Source of the DNA: DASUXY01 sp036377675
GTDB taxonomy: Bacteria; Bacillota; Bacilli; Bacillales; Amphibacillaceae
Length of the DNA: 64,000 nt
NCBI GenBank assembly: GCA_036377675.1
Contig: DASUXY010000034.1
Location: forward strand, 22,092-86,091
Direction: 5' to 3'
Shown: positions 48,507 through 57,462 of the stretch, piece by piece
Numbering within the stretch: position 1 is the stretch's first letter
Layout: the number at the start of each line of letters is the position of its first letter
The notes under the pieces: generated by a model
Seen by the model: the letters and a program-made list of their open reading frames with translations, nothing else
Told to the model about the DNA's origin: nothing
Database searches by the model: none
Program-made: the position numbers and the translations under genes

Positions 48507-50129
48507 ATGGATCTAAAGATTCACAACGATATAGACTTTATCGATGAATTTCAGCAGCGACTTGATCAGGGAGGGCCTTTTTCTTCATGGGAATTGTTTG
48601 AAATGGCTTATGAAGCTGAGCGAGCGACGATGGCGACAGAATTTGGTGGGCTTCAATCTTTGAAATATTTACCACATATGGAATTTTTACCACATCAAAT
48701 TCAAGTAGCTAAAAAGGTTATCGAAGAAATGAATGGACGTGCTATTTTAGCGGATGAAGTTGGACTCGGTAAAACGATTGAAGCTGGATTGATTTTAAAA
48801 GAATATATGATTAGAGGATTAGTTAAAAAAGCACTTATTTTAGTACCAGCTTCTCTCGTCAATCAATGGGTACGTGAATTACATGAAAAGTTTTATATTC
48901 CGACTGTTGCCCATCGGAAAAACTATGCTTGGGACGCATATGATATCGTGATTTCATCGATCGATACTGCTAAACGCTCACCTCACCGTGAACAAATTTT
49001 AAATATCGACTATGATTTCGTCCTCATTGATGAAGCACATAAACTAAAAAATCATCGAACGAAAAACTATACATTTGCTCGGGAAATTCAAAAGAAATAT
49101 TGTCTATTATTAACCGCGACACCGATTCAAAATGATTTAATCGAAATTTTTAATCTCGTTTCGATTTTAAAACCCGGCCATTTAGGAAACTATGATTCCT
49201 TTATAAAGCGATATGGAAAAGATCGTAAACAAATGAAGCAAAATCCGTATTTAAAACAACTTATTCAAAAAGTAATGGTACGCCATACACGAAAAAGCAC
49301 GCGTATGAATGAGACGAAACGGAATATTGAAACGATTTGGGTTACCTTTACAAGTGAAGAGAGGAGTTTTTATGATTTATTAGAGCATAACTTACAACAG
49401 TTGCCAACTTTTACGAAAATCACATTGTTAAGGGAAATTTGTTCCTCTAGAGAAGCTTGTTATTTATCATTAAAAAAGCTAACAAACGAAGAGCAAAGCG
49501 AGTTCCAACCTCTGTTAGAGAAAATTCAACAACTTCCTCATCATTCAAAAGCAAAAAAAGTCATCGAACTCATTGAACGAATTGGACAAGAGAAAATAAT
49601 TATTTTCACACAATATCGAGCGACTCAACATTATTTACAATGGTACTTACAACAACATGGTATCTCTTCTGTTCCATTTAGAGGTGGCTTTAATCGAAGT
49701 AAAAAAGATTGGGTGCAACAGCTCTTTAAAGACCATGCACAAGTACTCATCGCAACAGAAGCTGGCAGTGAGGGGATAAACCTTCAGTTTTGTAAATATA
49801 TGATTAATTATGATTTGCCATGGAATCCGATGAAATTAGAACAACGAATTGGACGGATCCATCGCTATGGACAGATGAATGACATCCATGTGTTTAATTT
49901 CGCTCTCCAACAAACGCTTGAAGAACGCATTATGAAACTTCTATATGAGAAAATCAATTTATTTGAACATGTCATCGGTCAATTAGATGATATTTTAGCT
50001 GAACTCAATGTTAATAATATGGAAGAAGAAATTCAACGTATCTTTGCTCATTCTACTTCTGCGGGTGAAGTAGAAGTTAAATTGAATAACTTATCTTCTG
50101 TTATTAATAACACGCATTACCTTAACTGA
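48507..50129 (+). CDS. yqhH: SNF2-family helicase (YqhH)
   Basis: A 540-residue DEAD-like/SNF2 ATPase. Motif I ADEVGLGKTIEAGLILKEY, motif II LIDEAHKLKN (DEAH), motif III LTATPIQND, and in the second RecA domain IIFTQYRATQHYLQWYL, ATEAGSEGINLQFC and motif VI EQRIGRIHRYGQ are all present. It is a RapA-like double-strand DNA translocase without extra domains. ATG at 48507 follows AGAGGGTG; the frame from 48468 is less likely. It is followed by yqhG after 20 bases, as in B. subtilis, so the two probably act together. Confidence 0.93.
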   Translation: MDLKIHNDIDFIDEFQQRLDQGGPFSSWELFEMAYEAERATMATEFGGLQSLKYLPHMEFLPHQIQVAKKVIEEMNGRAILADEVGLGKTIEAGLILKEYMIRGLVKKALILVPASLVNQWVRELHEKFYIPTVAHRKNYAWDAYDIVISSIDTAKRSPHREQILNIDYDFVLIDEAHKLKNHRTKNYTFAREIQKKYCLLLTATPIQNDLIEIFNLVSILKPGHLGNYDSFIKRYGKDRKQMKQNPYLKQLIQKVMVRHTRKSTRMNETKRNIETIWVTFTSEERSFYDLLEHNLQQLPTFTKITLLREICSSREACYLSLKKLTNEEQSEFQPLLEKIQQLPHHSKAKKVIELIERIGQEKIIIFTQYRATQHYLQWYLQQHGISSVPFRGGFNRSKKDWVQQLFKDHAQVLIATEAGSEGINLQFCKYMINYDLPWNPMKLEQRIGRIHRYGQMNDIHVFNFALQQTLEERIMKLLYEKINLFEHVIGQLDDILAELNVNNMEEEIQRIFAHSTSAGEVEVKLNNLSSVINNTHYLN

Positions 50130-50149
50130 TTACAATAAGGAGAAACATT

Positions 50150-50938
50150 ATGGATCTAACTAATTTAAATACATTTTTATCACAATTTTTTACAGCTCAT
50201 CATTGCCCCATCATCAAAAATATGGATGGTGTCATGACCGTACAACTGACGGAAGAAATGGATCAAGCATTGATGAATCGACCCTTTTATTGGCATTACG
50301 TAAAGCGTATGGGCAAACTTGGCGAGCCAATGCAGTTAACACTCATTACGAACCCATCTCACCATGGTCAATCAGGGGAATGGATTCATTTTGGAAGCCC
50401 AAGATTACAACAAATTATTCATTTTTTAAAGAACCGAGAACGGTTTACGAAATTATTTCAGCACGTTGACGCTGCTCCGACTAAAACTGAGCTTCACCCA
50501 TGGCTCGTAGTAAATATAAAAATAGCGTACGTCGGGCAACACAAAAAAGCCGAACTATTTTCCATCGGCTTAAATTTAGTGAACGGTACGATGAAGTCAG
50601 ACATGATGTCCGTCTTAAAACAAATCAACTTACAAACGACGATTGCTGATTATTGTTACACGATTTCCCCTTTAATTAAGCTTCAAAGTGGATTCCGACG
50701 CATCAAGTCTGTCGTCTTTAAGTATGTAAACAATCAAGAACATGAATGGGCCCAACGATCCCTCATACAATTGAAAAAGGAAATCCAATTGTTGAATCAT
50801 TTTTATACAGAAAAAAGTGAAGATGAAAAATTACAGAAAGAAAAGGAAATACGTGAAATTACCAATCGGTTTGAACCCCGAATCAAAATATCGGTTATTA
50901 ATGGTGGCCTGTTTTATTTAAAGTGTACGCTGAGATAA
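50150..50938 (+). CDS. yqhG: YqhG family protein
   Basis: A 262-residue, mostly soluble protein with no membrane segment and a charged helical stretch at residues ~205-240. Its place directly after yqhH, size, and motifs such as RPFYWHYVKRMGKLGEP and FGSPRLQQI identify YqhG. Its function is unknown; co-expression with the SNF2 helicase suggests a partner role. AAGGAGAAA precedes the ATG. Confidence 0.85.
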   Translation: MDLTNLNTFLSQFFTAHHCPIIKNMDGVMTVQLTEEMDQALMNRPFYWHYVKRMGKLGEPMQLTLITNPSHHGQSGEWIHFGSPRLQQIIHFLKNRERFTKLFQHVDAAPTKTELHPWLVVNIKIAYVGQHKKAELFSIGLNLVNGTMKSDMMSVLKQINLQTTIADYCYTISPLIKLQSGFRRIKSVVFKYVNNQEHEWAQRSLIQLKKEIQLLNHFYTEKSEDEKLQKEKEIREITNRFEPRIKISVINGGLFYLKCTLR

Positions 50939-50959
50939 AAGCAAGTTAAATCCGCTTTT

Positions 50960-51139
50960 CTATTCGTCATTTTGAAAAAAGAGCTTCACAGAAAAAGGAA
51001 CGAGTCCGAGCCAACGATGAAAAAGAAGATCGTTCCGTTTCTTTTTCTCCTCCCTTTTCTTTTGTTTTTCTGTAGTAGACATATTTATATACGTTACAAA
51101 CTGCTTCGTGATGAACTGAATATATTCATTCCGAGACAT
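50960..51139 (-). CDS. yqzE: YqzE small protein, antisense upstream of comGA
   Basis: A 59-residue protein too short for standard ORF cut-offs. It opens MSRNEYIQFITKQFVTYIN, has a highly basic middle (EKQKKREEKKKR) and a hydrophobic end (HRWLGLVPFSVKLFF). This is the YqzE family, associated with the comG locus in Bacilli. A strong AAAGGAGGG (51153-51145) precedes the ATG at 51139. In B. subtilis yqzE lies downstream of comGG; here it is upstream of comGA, on the opposite strand. Function is unknown. Confidence 0.85.
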   Translation of the reverse strand: MSRNEYIQFITKQFVTYINMSTTEKQKKREEKKKRNDLLFHRWLGLVPFSVKLFFQNDE

Positions 51140-51336
51140 GTAAACCCTCCTTTAAATATATCTTTTGCGCACCGAAAGAAGTTTATGCAAATAACATACA
51201 CAAATGTTGTCACATCATTTATCTTTCATCAACGGATACTGAATTTCAAATTTTTTAAAAATTATGCAGGAGTTAAGCCGATTGTGTCGAATATAGTAAT
51301 TACAAAGCGTATAATTATGGAGGAGGTGTTTATATA

Positions 51337-52350
51337 TTGAATGTTGCTGCAGCATTTTCAAACAAGCTTCTCGCTGCTGCATATGAAAAACGTGCTTCGG
51401 ATATCCACTTTTATCCTACTTCATCGTATACAAACATTTATTTTCGTATCCATGGACAACGCATCTTTTTTCAACAAATTAAATCCCAGCTATATGACAT
51501 TCTACTGACGTATTATAAGTTTACTTCAGGAATGGACATAGGAGAAATTAGAAAACCGCAAAATGGGACGATTACTCAGCAATTATCGCACAAAACGTAT
51601 GACCTTCGCCTATCGACTTTACCCGTTAAAGAAAAGGAAAGTTTAGCGATCCGCATCTTACCTCAAGAAAAAAACTTCTCGATTGACACTCTGTTTCTTT
51701 TTCCCCAGCAAAAAAACATCCTTAAACAATGGACTAAACAGAAGGCAGGAATTATTCTCTTTACTGGTCCAACTGGAAGTGGGAAAACGACGACTTTGTA
51801 TGCCCTTCTGCATATGATGTTACAAGAAACATCGTATCAAATGATCACTTTAGAAGACCCGATTGAGCAAACCATAGACAACATTTTGCAAGTACAAGTA
51901 AATAAAAAAGCTGGCCTTACGTATCAAACCGGCTTGAAAGCGGCCTTAAGACATGATCCAGATATACTCATGGTAGGTGAAATACGTGATTCTGCCACTG
52001 CAAAATTCGCTTTTGATGCTTCGCTCACTGGCCATCTTGTCTTGAGTACGATACATGCTAAAGACGCTTCTGGAACAGTGTATCGATTGCTAGAAATGGG
52101 GATAAAAACAGCCGATATTGAACAATCACTCATCGGTGTTGCTGCGCTTCAGTTACTCCCCATCCACATAAATAAAACCTTTAAAAGACGAGCAGCTATT
52201 ATGGAATTATTACATGGTGCACGATTAACTAAAGCAGCGAAAGGACGAGATGTAAATATGGATGAGTACCGACACTCGTTTCACCATTTACGAAAGAAGG
52301 CGTTTGCATATGGGTTTATTTCTGAACAAACTCTTCAATTCAAAACATAA
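51337..52350 (+). CDS. comGA: Competence secretion ATPase ComGA
   Basis: A 337-residue GspE/PilB-type ATPase that powers the competence pseudopilus. Walker A FTGPTGSGKTTTLYALL, the Asp box EDPIEQ, Walker B PDILMVGEIRDSATAKFAFDASLTGHLVLSTIHA and the His box are complete. The start is TTG at 51337 behind GGAGGAGGTG (8-base spacing). It heads the seven-gene comG operon. I see no convincing ComK box (AAAA-N5-TTTT pairs), only an AT-rich stretch near 51238-51265. Confidence 0.95.
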   Translation: MNVAAAFSNKLLAAAYEKRASDIHFYPTSSYTNIYFRIHGQRIFFQQIKSQLYDILLTYYKFTSGMDIGEIRKPQNGTITQQLSHKTYDLRLSTLPVKEKESLAIRILPQEKNFSIDTLFLFPQQKNILKQWTKQKAGIILFTGPTGSGKTTTLYALLHMMLQETSYQMITLEDPIEQTIDNILQVQVNKKAGLTYQTGLKAALRHDPDILMVGEIRDSATAKFAFDASLTGHLVLSTIHAKDASGTVYRLLEMGIKTADIEQSLIGVAALQLLPIHINKTFKRRAAIMELLHGARLTKAAKGRDVNMDEYRHSFHHLRKKAFAYGFISEQTLQFKT

Positions 52351-53362
52351 TAAACTATCAAATGAATTGCAATTGCGCTTTTTACGTCGACTATCTCGGT
52401 CATTAGCAAACGGCTATTCGTTACTTGATGCCTTAGATACGATTCGTTGGGATAAGCAATTGGCAACAACGGCGACTCAAGTCACTGGATTATTAAAAAA
52501 TGGGCACACCCTCGATCAAGTGTTAACTACACTTCAGTTTCACCCCTCGATCACATCTTATTTATTTTTTGTAAGAGCAAATGGAGACTTAGAAGGAACA
52601 TTGAAAGAATGTATCCGAATGTTTGGGCAAAGACTCAAATACACACAGAAGTTTATGCAAATCATTCGTTATCCACTCATTTTATGTATCATTTTTCTAT
52701 TGTTGATAATCTTTATCAAACAAGCTGTCCTCCCATCTTTTATTGATTTATTCCAAACGAGCTCCGATGCTTCGTCGACTGTAACGATTTCTATTTTTAT
52801 CATTGATCTCTTCGGAACTATGTTATTTATAATCATCACGTTGCTCGTTGTCCTGTCAACGATTTGGCATTTCAATAAACAAAAATTAAGTATCGAAAAA
52901 CAATTGCGAATCTACAAACATATTCCTATTTTTCGAACATATTTGCGACTACAAACATCGTTTTTGTTAGCTACTCATTTAAGTACGCTTTTAAAAACAG
53001 GCATGCCCATTAAAGAGATTTTAAAAATGTTATCACAACAAAACAACGTCCCAATCATCGCTCATTACTCTTCTTTAATGGCCGATGAGCTCAAAAAGGG
53101 GGTATATATAACGAATATATTGTCTCAATTTTATTTCGTTGAAAGCCAATTAGCGACTATTTTCCAAAAAAATATTCAATCCGAAGTGTTAGAAAGAGAC
53201 TTATCTACGTATGCCCAAATGTTAACGGAAGAAATTTATCAAAAAACGATGAAAACAATCACGATGGTTCAACCACTATTTTTTACTATTATCGCCTGCT
53301 TTATCATTTTCATTTATATCACCCTAATGTGGCCGATGTTTCAATTAATTAAAACGATTTAA
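52310..53362 (+). CDS. comGB: Competence pseudopilus membrane protein ComGB
   Basis: A 350-residue GspF/PilC-like platform protein with two repeats, each a helical cytoplasmic domain followed by membrane helices (~residues 119-140, 165-190 and 320-345). LLDALDTIRWD and LLKTGMPIKEILKML are the repeated GspF-type motifs. It begins within the comGA end; ATG at 52310 (MGLFLNKLFN) has AGAAGG upstream and is preferred to the frame from 52262. It assembles ComGC pseudopilin at the membrane. Confidence 0.93.
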   Translation: MGLFLNKLFNSKHNKLSNELQLRFLRRLSRSLANGYSLLDALDTIRWDKQLATTATQVTGLLKNGHTLDQVLTTLQFHPSITSYLFFVRANGDLEGTLKECIRMFGQRLKYTQKFMQIIRYPLILCIIFLLLIIFIKQAVLPSFIDLFQTSSDASSTVTISIFIIDLFGTMLFIIITLLVVLSTIWHFNKQKLSIEKQLRIYKHIPIFRTYLRLQTSFLLATHLSTLLKTGMPIKEILKMLSQQNNVPIIAHYSSLMADELKKGVYITNILSQFYFVESQLATIFQKNIQSEVLERDLSTYAQMLTEEIYQKTMKTITMVQPLFFTIIACFIIFIYITLMWPMFQLIKTI

Positions 53363-53375
53363 AGGAGAATGATCT

Positions 53376-53678
53376 ATGTTTAAAAATGATGACGGTTTTA
53401 CGCTCATTGAAATGCTCATCGTCCTGTTAGTCATCTCGGTATTAATTATTTTAATTATACCGAACTTGAGTGGTAAAAGCACAGAAGTCCATGACAAAGG
53501 TTGCGTAGCTTTAGTTTCGGTTGTCCAAGCTCAAGTAGATGCTTATTATCTTGATGAAGGTAATTATCCTTCAAGTTTAAATGTCTTAGTACGTAAAGGT
53601 TATATCACAGAAGATCAGAAAACATGCCCGAATCAGAAGCAATTAGTTTATTCAGCAGGAAAGGTATCCGCACCTTAA
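53376..53678 (+). CDS. comGC: Major competence pseudopilin ComGC
   Basis: A 100-residue type IV-like prepilin. A short basic/polar leader is followed by the ComC processing site, G|FTLIEMLIVLLVISVLIILIIP, with the conserved Glu5. Two cysteines (GCVALVS and KTCPNQ) can form the intramolecular disulfide known in ComGC. It polymerises into the DNA-uptake pseudopilus. AAAGGAGAA precedes the ATG. Confidence 0.95.
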   Translation: MFKNDDGFTLIEMLIVLLVISVLIILIIPNLSGKSTEVHDKGCVALVSVVQAQVDAYYLDEGNYPSSLNVLVRKGYITEDQKTCPNQKQLVYSAGKVSAP

Positions 53679-53685
53679 TAGACAA

Positions 53686-54114
53686 ATGAAAAATAGTTAT
53701 GGCTTTACATTACTCGAAGTTGTTTTTGTCCTCAGCGTTTGGGCCGTCCTCGTCGTATTAAGTGCTCCACTCTTTTTTTCATCAATTGATCAACAACAAG
53801 AAAAACAGTTTTTTGCGACCTTTCAATCCGATCTCATGTACATTCAAAACCTTTCCCTCGGAACTGATGAACGCATCCAAATAACGCTCAATGATGCGTC
53901 GTATGAAATTGTTACCCACCATAAAAAGGAAAACATTGTTCGAACATTACCGGACGGTTGGACGATTAAAAGCGAAACATTGACAAATATTTCATTTAAT
54001 CAACAAGGGACAATTCGAAAACCTGGAACAATCATTATTACAACGAACAAACACAAATATTACGTCATTTTTCGACTTGGTAAAGGAAGGGAATATTACA
54101 TTGTTAAGCAATAA
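53686..54114 (+). CDS. comGD: Minor competence pseudopilin ComGD
   Basis: A 142-residue minor pseudopilin: leader MKNSYG, processing site G|FTLLEVVFVLSVWAVLVVL, then a GspH-like beta-rich domain (LSLGTDERIQITLNDASYEI... ISFNQQGTIRKPGTIII). It is 7 bases after comGC with no clear Shine-Dalgarno, so it is probably translationally coupled. Confidence 0.92.
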   Translation: MKNSYGFTLLEVVFVLSVWAVLVVLSAPLFFSSIDQQQEKQFFATFQSDLMYIQNLSLGTDERIQITLNDASYEIVTHHKKENIVRTLPDGWTIKSETLTNISFNQQGTIRKPGTIIITTNKHKYYVIFRLGKGREYYIVKQ

Positions 54115-54442
54115 AGGATTCACCCTTATTGAAGTGTTAATAGCTTCGACAGTCGTTTTTGTCATCATCACAACGATTGTACCCATTGTTATGTTGATTG
54201 AATATGAGCGGAACGTATTACGTACTCGACTCACCTATACACACTTACTACATGATGAATTACAACCTTATTTATGGGAAACAGATCAAAAATTACCTCA
54301 CACATACACAAAAAAAATTCAGTTAAATGAGGTAACCTTTCATTTTTCTAAAAATAATCATTTGGTCAAAGGATGTGTCCAGTGGCAAAATGTTAAGCAA
54401 ACGAATGAAAAAATGTGCTTATATGGAAGACCTAAACAATGA
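54101..54442 (+). CDS. comGE: Minor competence pseudopilin ComGE
   Basis: A 113-residue minor pseudopilin. TTG at 54101 follows GGAAGGG and gives MLSNKG|FTLIEVLIASTVVFVII, a normal prepilin leader. The frame from 54077 would add eight residues. It overlaps the comGD end by 14 bases. The C-terminus has two cysteines (GCVQ, MCLYG). Confidence 0.9.
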   Translation: MLSNKGFTLIEVLIASTVVFVIITTIVPIVMLIEYERNVLRTRLTYTHLLHDELQPYLWETDQKLPHTYTKKIQLNEVTFHFSKNNHLVKGCVQWQNVKQTNEKMCLYGRPKQ

Positions 54443-54839
54443 AAGAGGATTCTCCATTGTCTCCATGTTACTTGTAGTTACTCTTTTATATTTAACCATT
54501 CCATTTCTCGCTTACCTTCTTCAAAAGAGCTCCTTCGAACATCATTACGAGAATCTATCGGTGGAACACTTTTTCCTCTTTTTACGAAATGATGTATTAG
54601 AAGCCATTGATTATGATGTTCAAAAAGATACGTTACAACTTCATTTACCGAATGGGAAAAAAGCTACAATTTCTATCTATAAACAAGACGTGCGCAGACA
54701 AGTCGATGGCAAAGGACATGAAATTTATTTAAAAGATATTCAACAATTATCATTTCAACAACTTCCGTTTGGTATCCAAGCGACCGTTACGACATTACGA
54801 GGAGAGACTTATGAAAAAACGATTATCTTTTACGAATAA
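54423..54839 (+). CDS. comGF: Minor competence pseudopilin ComGF
   Basis: A ~138-residue minor pseudopilin with the processing region NNERG|FSIVSMLLVVTLLYLTIPFL and a soluble domain (YENLSVEHFFLFLRNDVLEA... IQQLSFQQLPFGIQATVTT). The start is uncertain: ATG at 54423 overlaps the comGE end; codons at 54405 or 54375 are alternatives, and none has a strong Shine-Dalgarno. Confidence 0.88.
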   Translation: MEDLNNERGFSIVSMLLVVTLLYLTIPFLAYLLQKSSFEHHYENLSVEHFFLFLRNDVLEAIDYDVQKDTLQLHLPNGKKATISIYKQDVRRQVDGKGHEIYLKDIQQLSFQQLPFGIQATVTTLRGETYEKTIIFYE

Positions 54840-55194
54840 TGAAAATGGATTTTTTTATCCTTACGTTCTGTTCATTGTCTCTATTCTATTCGTTATTATC
54901 ATGGCAAACATTAGTATTTATACAAATGAAATTCAGATGACACATCAGCTAATTGAACAAACGCAAGTAGAAACATTAGTTCAAATGGGGCTCACTGCAT
55001 TTAAAGAGGACTTCACAGGTGACCAACATGAAGGCATTGTGTCATATCAGTTCCCACCAGGTCGTGTAGACATAACCTTTTCTTCCAACGAAAAACAAAT
55101 ACGATTAAAGATTAAAGTCGAAACTAATACAAATTATACGTATACATTAACACATACAATACGACTTTCTTCATATAATAATGACAAAACATGA
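54811..55194 (+). CDS. comGG: Minor competence protein ComGG
   Basis: A 127-residue protein with a pilin-like N-terminal helix (NGFFYPYVLFIVSILFVIIMANISIY) but without a canonical G|FTLIE site, as is typical for ComGG. ATG at 54811 follows GAGGAGA and overlaps comGF by 29 bases. It is the last gene of the operon and tips the pseudopilus in the family model. Confidence 0.9.
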   Translation: MKKRLSFTNNENGFFYPYVLFIVSILFVIIMANISIYTNEIQMTHQLIEQTQVETLVQMGLTAFKEDFTGDQHEGIVSYQFPPGRVDITFSSNEKQIRLKIKVETNTNYTYTLTHTIRLSSYNNDKT

Positions 55195-55303
55195 ATCGCT
55201 TTCCTAAAAAGATGTGTACACTTTTTAACAAATCCATTGAAATCCCCTTTACTCGTACAATATTTACTATAATGAAAGTAACAAACGTAATGAGGTGGAT
55301 TTA

Positions 55304-55999
55304 ATGGAACACACATTAAAAGTAACGAATGTATTAAGTGATCCGACACGCTTTAAAATTTATCAATACCTCGTACAGCACCATAAAGCTGTTACTGTCA
55401 ATGAAATTTCTGAGCAGTTCGATATTCATCCTAACGTTGCCAGAATGCATTTGACAAAACTACAAGATATTAATTTGTTAATTTCTTATTCCGAAAAAAC
55501 CGGTAGAGGTGGCAGACCGAGTAGATTGTACTGCTTGTCTGAAAAAGTGATTGAGCTTAACTTTCCATACCGTGATTATAAGCTGTTTGCTAATATGGCT
55601 TTAGAAACATTAGCTGAACTAGGAGACATTGGTACAAAAGCTTTATATGTGACAGGAAAAAAATACGGATCAAAAGTGATGGAACGTTATCATACACAGG
55701 CCACCATGGAATTGACGAATGAACAAAAGGTACAGATTTTAGAAGATGCAGGTGTCATGTTAGGTTTATACCCAAATATTTCCTATGATTCTAAAAAGGG
55801 GAAAATTAGCTTTACAATTAACAATTGTCCTTTTAAAGAAATCGCAACGAACAATCAACAACTTGTTTGTAACACACATCTTTACTTTTTGAAAGGCATG
55901 TTCGAATCTCTATTTACAAATGTTAAATTTATTGAGAATGAAAATATGTTCAAAGGATGCGAAAGTTGCACTTACATTGCAAAACTTTCCGCTGTATAA
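55304..55999 (+). CDS. ArsR-type (COG2345/SufR-like) winged-helix regulator with four C-terminal cysteines
   Basis: A 231-residue regulator. Residues 1-75 are a winged helix (VTVNEISEQFDIHPNVARMHLTKLQDINLLISY) with the wing TGRGGRPSRLY. The C-terminal domain has Cys175 (NNCPF), Cys189 and His192 (LVCNTHL), and Cys219-x2-Cys222 (GCESC). This layout resembles the SufR-like family, whose cysteines bind an iron-sulfur cluster. ATG at 55304 follows GAGGTGG. It is just downstream of comGG but has its own ~100-base gap. The target genes are unknown. Confidence 0.8.
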   Translation: MEHTLKVTNVLSDPTRFKIYQYLVQHHKAVTVNEISEQFDIHPNVARMHLTKLQDINLLISYSEKTGRGGRPSRLYCLSEKVIELNFPYRDYKLFANMALETLAELGDIGTKALYVTGKKYGSKVMERYHTQATMELTNEQKVQILEDAGVMLGLYPNISYDSKKGKISFTINNCPFKEIATNNQQLVCNTHLYFLKGMFESLFTNVKFIENENMFKGCESCTYIAKLSAV

Positions 56000-56072
56000 C
56001 ATGTTTCATTTACATTATTTTAATCCTCGTTTATAATAATAAGGAAAGGTTACCATAAAAGGAGGGAAAAGC

Positions 56073-56315
56073 ATGGATCGTGTGTTTCGTGGACTCGCTT
56101 TTTGGACCGGTATATTTACAGTTATGTTTTACGTAGGAGATATGCATAAAACTGCATTATTATTTCTTGTTCAAACTGCTTTTTTCCTAACGGTCAGCTA
56201 TTTACGATTATCTGAACGGATGTACATGTACTTGTTCGCAGCATATTGTACAATATTTTTTGTCGGATTCACATGGTATTCAGAATTTATTCTAGTACCA
56301 GGATTTGGACAATAA
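56073..56315 (+). CDS. yqgY: DUF2626 membrane protein YqgY
   Basis: An 80-residue protein with three hydrophobic segments (residues ~7-23, 27-43, 50-70), ending ILVPGFGQ. It matches YqgY (DUF2626), a conserved Bacillus membrane protein of unknown function, and stands next to yqgX as in B. subtilis. AAAGGAGGG precedes the ATG. Confidence 0.85.
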   Translation: MDRVFRGLAFWTGIFTVMFYVGDMHKTALLFLVQTAFFLTVSYLRLSERMYMYLFAAYCTIFFVGFTWYSEFILVPGFGQ

Positions 56316-56350
56316 CTCATAAATGATCTTAGCAGGTCATTTCACACAAC

Positions 56351-56392
56351 AAAAACCCTGATTACATAACTGTCCAGGGTTTTTGTTTTTTT
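56351..56392. terminator. Terminator between yqgY and yqgX
   Basis: Arms 56351-56360 and 56375-56384 (AAAAACCCTG type) with a 14-base loop, followed on the plus strand by GTTTTTTT. It ends yqgY; the A-run on the other side lets it also serve yqgX. Confidence 0.9.
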
Positions 56393-56440
56393 ATTATATG
56401 AACATAACACCTTCGTACTCTTGTTCCATCTGCAATCCTT

Positions 56441-57076
56441 TCATGTTGACGACCGTGCAGAGACAAATGGATTCATCATTTTTTCATCACCTATCGTTGT
56501 GTGTGGACCATGTCCCGGAAATACGGTAAATTCATCGGGGAGCTTGTATAAACCGTTTTGTAAACTTGATTTTAATTGAGGGAAACTCCCTCCCGGCAAA
56601 TCAGTACGTCCTATCCCTCGTTTGAATAAGGCATCTCCACTAATGACAAATTGGTCATCTCGGAAAATAAGACTTACACTGCCTGGTGAATGACCAGGTG
56701 TATGGATGACATCAAAAGTGAAAGAGGCGATTGTCATCTCTCCGGGCACCCATAAACATTCCGGTTCTTTTGTGATAATCTCATTCCCTGTAAAAAAAAT
56801 CGACCGATTTAACTGCGGATCGCTGAGCCATGACTTTTCTTGTTCATGTAAATAAACATTTACTTTAAAATAGGACCTTAACTCATCAACAGCACCGATA
56901 TGGTCAAAATGTGCATGTGTAAGTAATATAGCTTGAGGAATAATTTTCTCACGTTCTACAAATGATATAATTTGATCAGCATCACCACCTGGGTCAACAA
57001 TTAGAGCATTTTTACGATCAAAAATGATGTAACAATTCGTCCCTAATGGACCGAGCGACATTTTTTTTATATTCAT
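56441..57076 (-). CDS. yqgX: MBL-fold metallo-hydrolase, glyoxalase II-like (YqgX)
   Basis: A 211-residue zinc hydrolase. The THAHFDHIG motif, HTPGHSPGSVSL, ISGDALF and FPGHGPHTTIGDE supply the complete two-metal site of glyoxalase II-like enzymes. It lacks the extra C-terminal glutathione-binding domain, and Bacilli use bacillithiol, so an S-acyl-bacillithiol hydrolase role is possible. ATG at 57076 (MNIKKMSLGPLGTNCY) is preferred to the TTG three codons upstream. Confidence 0.9.
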   Translation of the reverse strand: MNIKKMSLGPLGTNCYIIFDRKNALIVDPGGDADQIISFVEREKIIPQAILLTHAHFDHIGAVDELRSYFKVNVYLHEQEKSWLSDPQLNRSIFFTGNEIITKEPECLWVPGEMTIASFTFDVIHTPGHSPGSVSLIFRDDQFVISGDALFKRGIGRTDLPGGSFPQLKSSLQNGLYKLPDEFTVFPGHGPHTTIGDEKMMNPFVSARSST

Positions 57077-57233
57077 TTCAACCAAGCCCTCTCATGAATA
57101 AAGTGATAAATACTCGACAAAATTTGTTTATTATTATAAAATGATAATGACAACCACACAGATACATAATAATACAAATGTAAATCCTATATCAAACATT
57201 ATAGAGTAAACGACAGAAGGAGGATGTAATGAC

Positions 57234-57404
57234 ATGGATCATTTAGTGTTAGCAATCATTTTGTTAATTGTCGCGATCGTCTCTGTAGTTTCTATGATTC
57301 GCCAGTTAAAATTTAAAAACATGTTTGCCTTAATCTTTTCAGGGCTTTCTGCTTTAGTATTTGGATTTTTCTCCATCGCAACCATTATAGACGTCCTTAC
57401 ATGA
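57234..57404 (+). CDS. yqgW: DUF2759 membrane protein YqgW
   Basis: A 56-residue, two-helix membrane protein (LVLAIILLIVAIVSVVSMI and MFALIFSGLSALVFGFFSIATII with a basic loop RQLKFKN between). Size, topology and position beside yqgX match YqgW (DUF2759), function unknown. AGAAGGAGG lies upstream of ATG at 57234. It is followed at once by a terminator. Confidence 0.82.
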   Translation: MDHLVLAIILLIVAIVSVVSMIRQLKFKNMFALIFSGLSALVFGFFSIATIIDVLT

Positions 57405-57408
57405 CGAC

Positions 57409-57446
57409 AAAAAAGGCTAACCCGCTTATGAGGGTAGCCTTTTTTA
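57409..57446. terminator. Bidirectional terminator between yqgW and the LTA synthase gene
   Basis: A 14-15-bp stem (57409-57423 and 57432-57446) of AAAAAAGGCTAaCCC type with an 8-base loop. T/A runs on both sides serve both convergent genes. Confidence 0.92.
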
Positions 57447-57462
57447 TATGCATGTTTACGTA

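Noticed and set aside
51238..51265. ComK box upstream of comGA
   Set aside because: The stretch is AT-rich but does not contain a clear AAAA-N5-TTTT pair at proper spacing.
51284..51290. 0A box (TGTCGAA) upstream of comGA
   Set aside because: A 7-mer is expected several times by chance in 64 kb, and there is no supporting promoter context as there is at spo0A.
50972..51340. Plus-strand 122-codon ORF upstream of comGA
   Set aside because: It is the antisense of yqzE over half its length, lacks a ribosome site, and the yqzE frame on the other strand has a strong site and family resemblance.
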